Shown in pieces: positions 61,918-64,000 of a stretch of 64,000 nt of DNA. Below the pieces are notes generated by a model. That model was not told the origin of the DNA. It saw only the letters and a program-made list of their open reading frames with translations, and did not search any database. Each line of letters starts with the position of its first letter. The first letter of the stretch is position 1. The stretch comes from JAPPHA01 sp965220985 (GTDB lineage Bacteria > Pseudomonadota > Alphaproteobacteria > Rhodobacterales > Rhodobacteraceae), in NCBI GenBank assembly GCA_965220985.1, contig OZ244854.1, forward strand, positions 3,968,001 to 4,032,000. Direction: 5' to 3'. Position numbers and translations under genes: made by a program.

Positions 61918-63645
61918 TCATTGCACCCGGGACCGCCGACAGAAACACGAACTCGCGACCGGCAAGTCGGCTCGGGCCAAAACAACCCGCGCCATCTGAT
62001 CCACGATCGCCAATTCCTCTTGCTGGCCCAGCTTCCTGAGGCACTCCGAATACCCGACCAGTGACCAAATGTTGTCGCGGTGCTGACCACTTCTGTGGAG
62101 CGTCCCGCCATAGCCGAGGTCCACGCGGTAGACCTCCGCCGCTTCCTCGACATGTCCCTGCTCAAGCAGGAGCGCTCCAAGAGCGTGGCGCGGCGGATGC
62201 ATCCATCCCCAAGGCTCGGAGTATTCCAGCGAGTCGTTCAGCTCGGCGGCTCGCCGAAGATGGGCGAACGCTTCGTCGAAATTTCCCAGGCTGTAGGACA
62301 GTTCGCCATCGAACATGGCCTTGCCGGTCTCGAGGAGATCGCGTGCCTGGTTGTTGAATATCAGTCGATCTGACGGAACCCGTTCAAAAGCGCGGTCCAA
62401 CTCTTCACGCTCCCGCCTCGACTCGTCGAATTGGCGCAGCGCTGCATGAGCGACCCCTTTCGCATAGTGGTGCATCGCCGTGGTGACACAATACAGCTCC
62501 GGCAACGCGGGCGGATACTGTTCGACAAGCGTCTCCCACTGTCCGAACCGAACGAGCACGTGCTCTCGCGTCGAACAATACGCTTCGAGCATCATGGCCA
62601 GATGCGGACGCTGTTCGCTCAAGAGTTCGGGAGCCAGCATCGCTCTGATTTCGTCAGCCGCCTGCATGGCTGGCTTCATCCGTCCCGACATCATTGCCGC
62701 GTACATCATCATGTGAAAGTCGTGGCAGATCGAAATCATGTAGAACCGGTCGGTCCCGGCATGCTCAAGGAAGCGCCGATCGGCAGTGGTCGACCTTTCG
62801 CTGCGCTGGATGGCTCGATGGTGGTGGCCGCAAAGAACGTGAACATGGCTTGGCATGTGCTCGAGATGCCCGCAATCCGGTGACACCGAGGCGAGTTGAT
62901 CGGCCGACTTCAATGCCCGCTCAGGCCATGGGGACATTTCGAGAATGTGAATGTGCATGTGCAAGAGGCACGGGTGCCCGGGCAAACCGAGTGCATCCCT
63001 TTCCTGCAATGCCTTTTCGACAACATCGAGCGCCTCAAGCGTCGCCGCATCATCGGCGGGTGTTCCTGTCTCGAGGTTCCACAGTTTCCAGGGCGTCAGC
63101 GTTACCAGTGCCTCGGCGTACAATGCGGCAACATCATGGTTGCTCGAAAACTCCTGGTAGACCTCTCGCATGCAATCGACGTAATCGCGTTCCCACTGTT
63201 CGAATTCGGGAATTGAAACCGGATTTCCCTTCGGAAACCGGGCGGCGGTTGCCGCAATCAGCATTCGCTCGACCGGCTGTGTTCCGTCGCATAGCGTCAA
63301 GGCCATCCGGGCAGCCTCGTGGCAGACATGGGTGGCAGTCTTGACCTCTTCATCTCCAAAGAGGTCCCAGGTCAGATTGTAGAACGGGCCACTCGCCAAC
63401 GCGATGCCCCACCAGGCAAGCGCGAACGACGAATCATGACGCAAGGCCTTTTTGAAACAGACCACGGCCTCTTCGTGATTGAACCCGTAGATCCACCGCA
63501 AGCCGTGATCGAACCAGGCTCGGGCCTCGGCAGACGACGTTGTCACCGGCATGGAGTGCAGCCCGGTGTCAAAATATGACTGCAAGCACGACCGAACGAC
63601 TGGTCGTTCGTGACCTGCGAATTGCAATTCCGAAACTTGATCCAA
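61918..63645 (-). CDS. Tetratricopeptide-repeat protein with His-rich motif
   Basis: 575 residues from a TTG at 63645; an ATG at 63552 is an alternative that starts just before MPVTTSSAEARAWFDHGL. Multiple TPR helices span most of the length, for example FNHEEAVVCFKKAL and LGNFDEAFAHLRRA. The segment LLHMHIHILEM plus CGHLEHMPSHVHVLCGHHHRA carries unusually many His, characteristic of this family, and suggests metal or heme binding. No signal peptide or membrane helix. Function unknown. Confidence 0.85.
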   Translation of the reverse strand: MDQVSELQFAGHERPVVRSCLQSYFDTGLHSMPVTTSSAEARAWFDHGLRWIYGFNHEEAVVCFKKALRHDSSFALAWWGIALASGPFYNLTWDLFGDEEVKTATHVCHEAARMALTLCDGTQPVERMLIAATAARFPKGNPVSIPEFEQWERDYVDCMREVYQEFSSNHDVAALYAEALVTLTPWKLWNLETGTPADDAATLEALDVVEKALQERDALGLPGHPCLLHMHIHILEMSPWPERALKSADQLASVSPDCGHLEHMPSHVHVLCGHHHRAIQRSERSTTADRRFLEHAGTDRFYMISICHDFHMMMYAAMMSGRMKPAMQAADEIRAMLAPELLSEQRPHLAMMLEAYCSTREHVLVRFGQWETLVEQYPPALPELYCVTTAMHHYAKGVAHAALRQFDESRREREELDRAFERVPSDRLIFNNQARDLLETGKAMFDGELSYSLGNFDEAFAHLRRAAELNDSLEYSEPWGWMHPPRHALGALLLEQGHVEEAAEVYRVDLGYGGTLHRSGQHRDNIWSLVGYSECLRKLGQQEELAIVDQMARVVLARADLPVASSCFCRRSRVQ

Positions 63646-64000
63646 CAGCCACCTGCAATTGCTTGAGTGGAAAGCGAATTCCTCGACGCCGGAAAAATTA
63701 CCGCCAGGACCCGCATGGCTTCATCTGCAGTCAATCGTTTCCGCTGTTCACCGAGTCAACACCCGTTTTTGAAGTCCGTCGATTCCTGGCGTGGGAAACT
63801 GGCATGTATCTCCACGGAGTGCATCACGCACGGTGTCGCGCTCGGATGTCGGTCAACCGGTTTCCCGAACCAACCTCGGTTGGGAATGGTCAGATCAAGA
63901 TCACAAGTCAACGAGTTCATTGCCGTCAACTGGCGGTCGCCGATCGGGCCGTAAGGGCCACCGCGAATTGCTCGAACACAAGGCAGAACCGACCGCTCTT
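63646..64000. other. Window end, no gene supported
   Basis: 355 bases. Short overlapping frames on both strands have no recognisable product. It is presumably the upstream region of the TPR gene plus the start of whatever lies beyond the window. Confidence 0.3.

Overview
The window is about 64 kb of GC-rich DNA that reads as the chromosome of an alphaproteobacterium, most likely Rhodobacterales-like. Evidence: the housekeeping order rpoH - rluD - DUF6476 gene - dnaG - rpoD; a DUF6280-type small protein and a DUF3108 protein near rpmB; a gcvT-gcvH-gcvP operon; many ABC uptake systems, SDR dehydrogenases and methylated-amine catabolism genes. Genes are dense, often overlap in the ATGA manner, and use alternative starts (TTG, GTG) in several places. 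I found no rRNA, tRNA, CRISPR array, complete insertion sequence or prophage.

Layout. 1-6.1 kb: two divergent groups around an IolE-type inosose dehydratase (a Gfo/Idh/MocA oxidoreductase cut by the left edge, D-2-hydroxyacid dehydrogenase and HpaI-type aldolase on the minus strand; iolE, an SDR and a bile-acid-symporter-like carrier on the plus strand), probably a polyol or sugar-acid catabolic locus. 6.0-10.7 kb: a livKHMGF-type ABC transporter. 10.9-15.5 kb: gcvTHP behind a tandem glycine riboswitch. 15.5-21.8 kb: assorted metabolic genes (PEMT-like methyltransferase, SDR, glutaryl-CoA dehydrogenase, PPM1-type methyltransferase, glyoxalase-fold protein, EamA exporter). 22.1-24.2 kb: an unrecognised 689-residue protein in visibly lower-GC DNA. 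24.4-26.9 kb: a carnitine degradation pair (carnitine dehydrogenase fused to a thioesterase, and a BKACE family cleavage enzyme). 27-30.7 kb: aldo/keto reductase, acetyltransferase, M3 oligopeptidase. 30.8-37.8 kb: rpoH, rluD, dnaG, rpoD, with sigma-32-like promoters ahead of both sigma-factor genes.

38.0-49.5 kb is a sugar/polyol catabolic island: a RbsABC-type importer and two SDRs on one strand; a split transketolase, an FGGY kinase, a SorC-type regulator and a cytoplasmic sulfatase on the other. A plausible flow is import, oxidation of a polyol to a ketose, phosphorylation, and two-carbon transfer by transketolase; the substrate cannot be read from the sequence. 49.9-51.6 kb: a metallophosphoesterase overlapping a 4'-phosphopantetheinyl transferase, an arrangement like mycobacterial PptH/PptT. 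51.6-61.8 kb: housekeeping genes (lepA, LMW-PTP, cobB, rpmB, meaB, efp) with a 1.2-kb atypical patch (59.4-60.6 kb) carrying an orphan RHH antitoxin and a Cys-rich fragment. The window ends with a TPR protein carrying a His-rich motif.

The strongest items for follow-up are the tandem glycine riboswitch with a probable TTG-started gcvT, the carnitine-to-betaine pair near glycine cleavage genes, the PptH/PptT-like overlap, the sugar island with its hairpin and shared promoter motif, the sigma-32-like promoters, and the orphan 689-residue protein.
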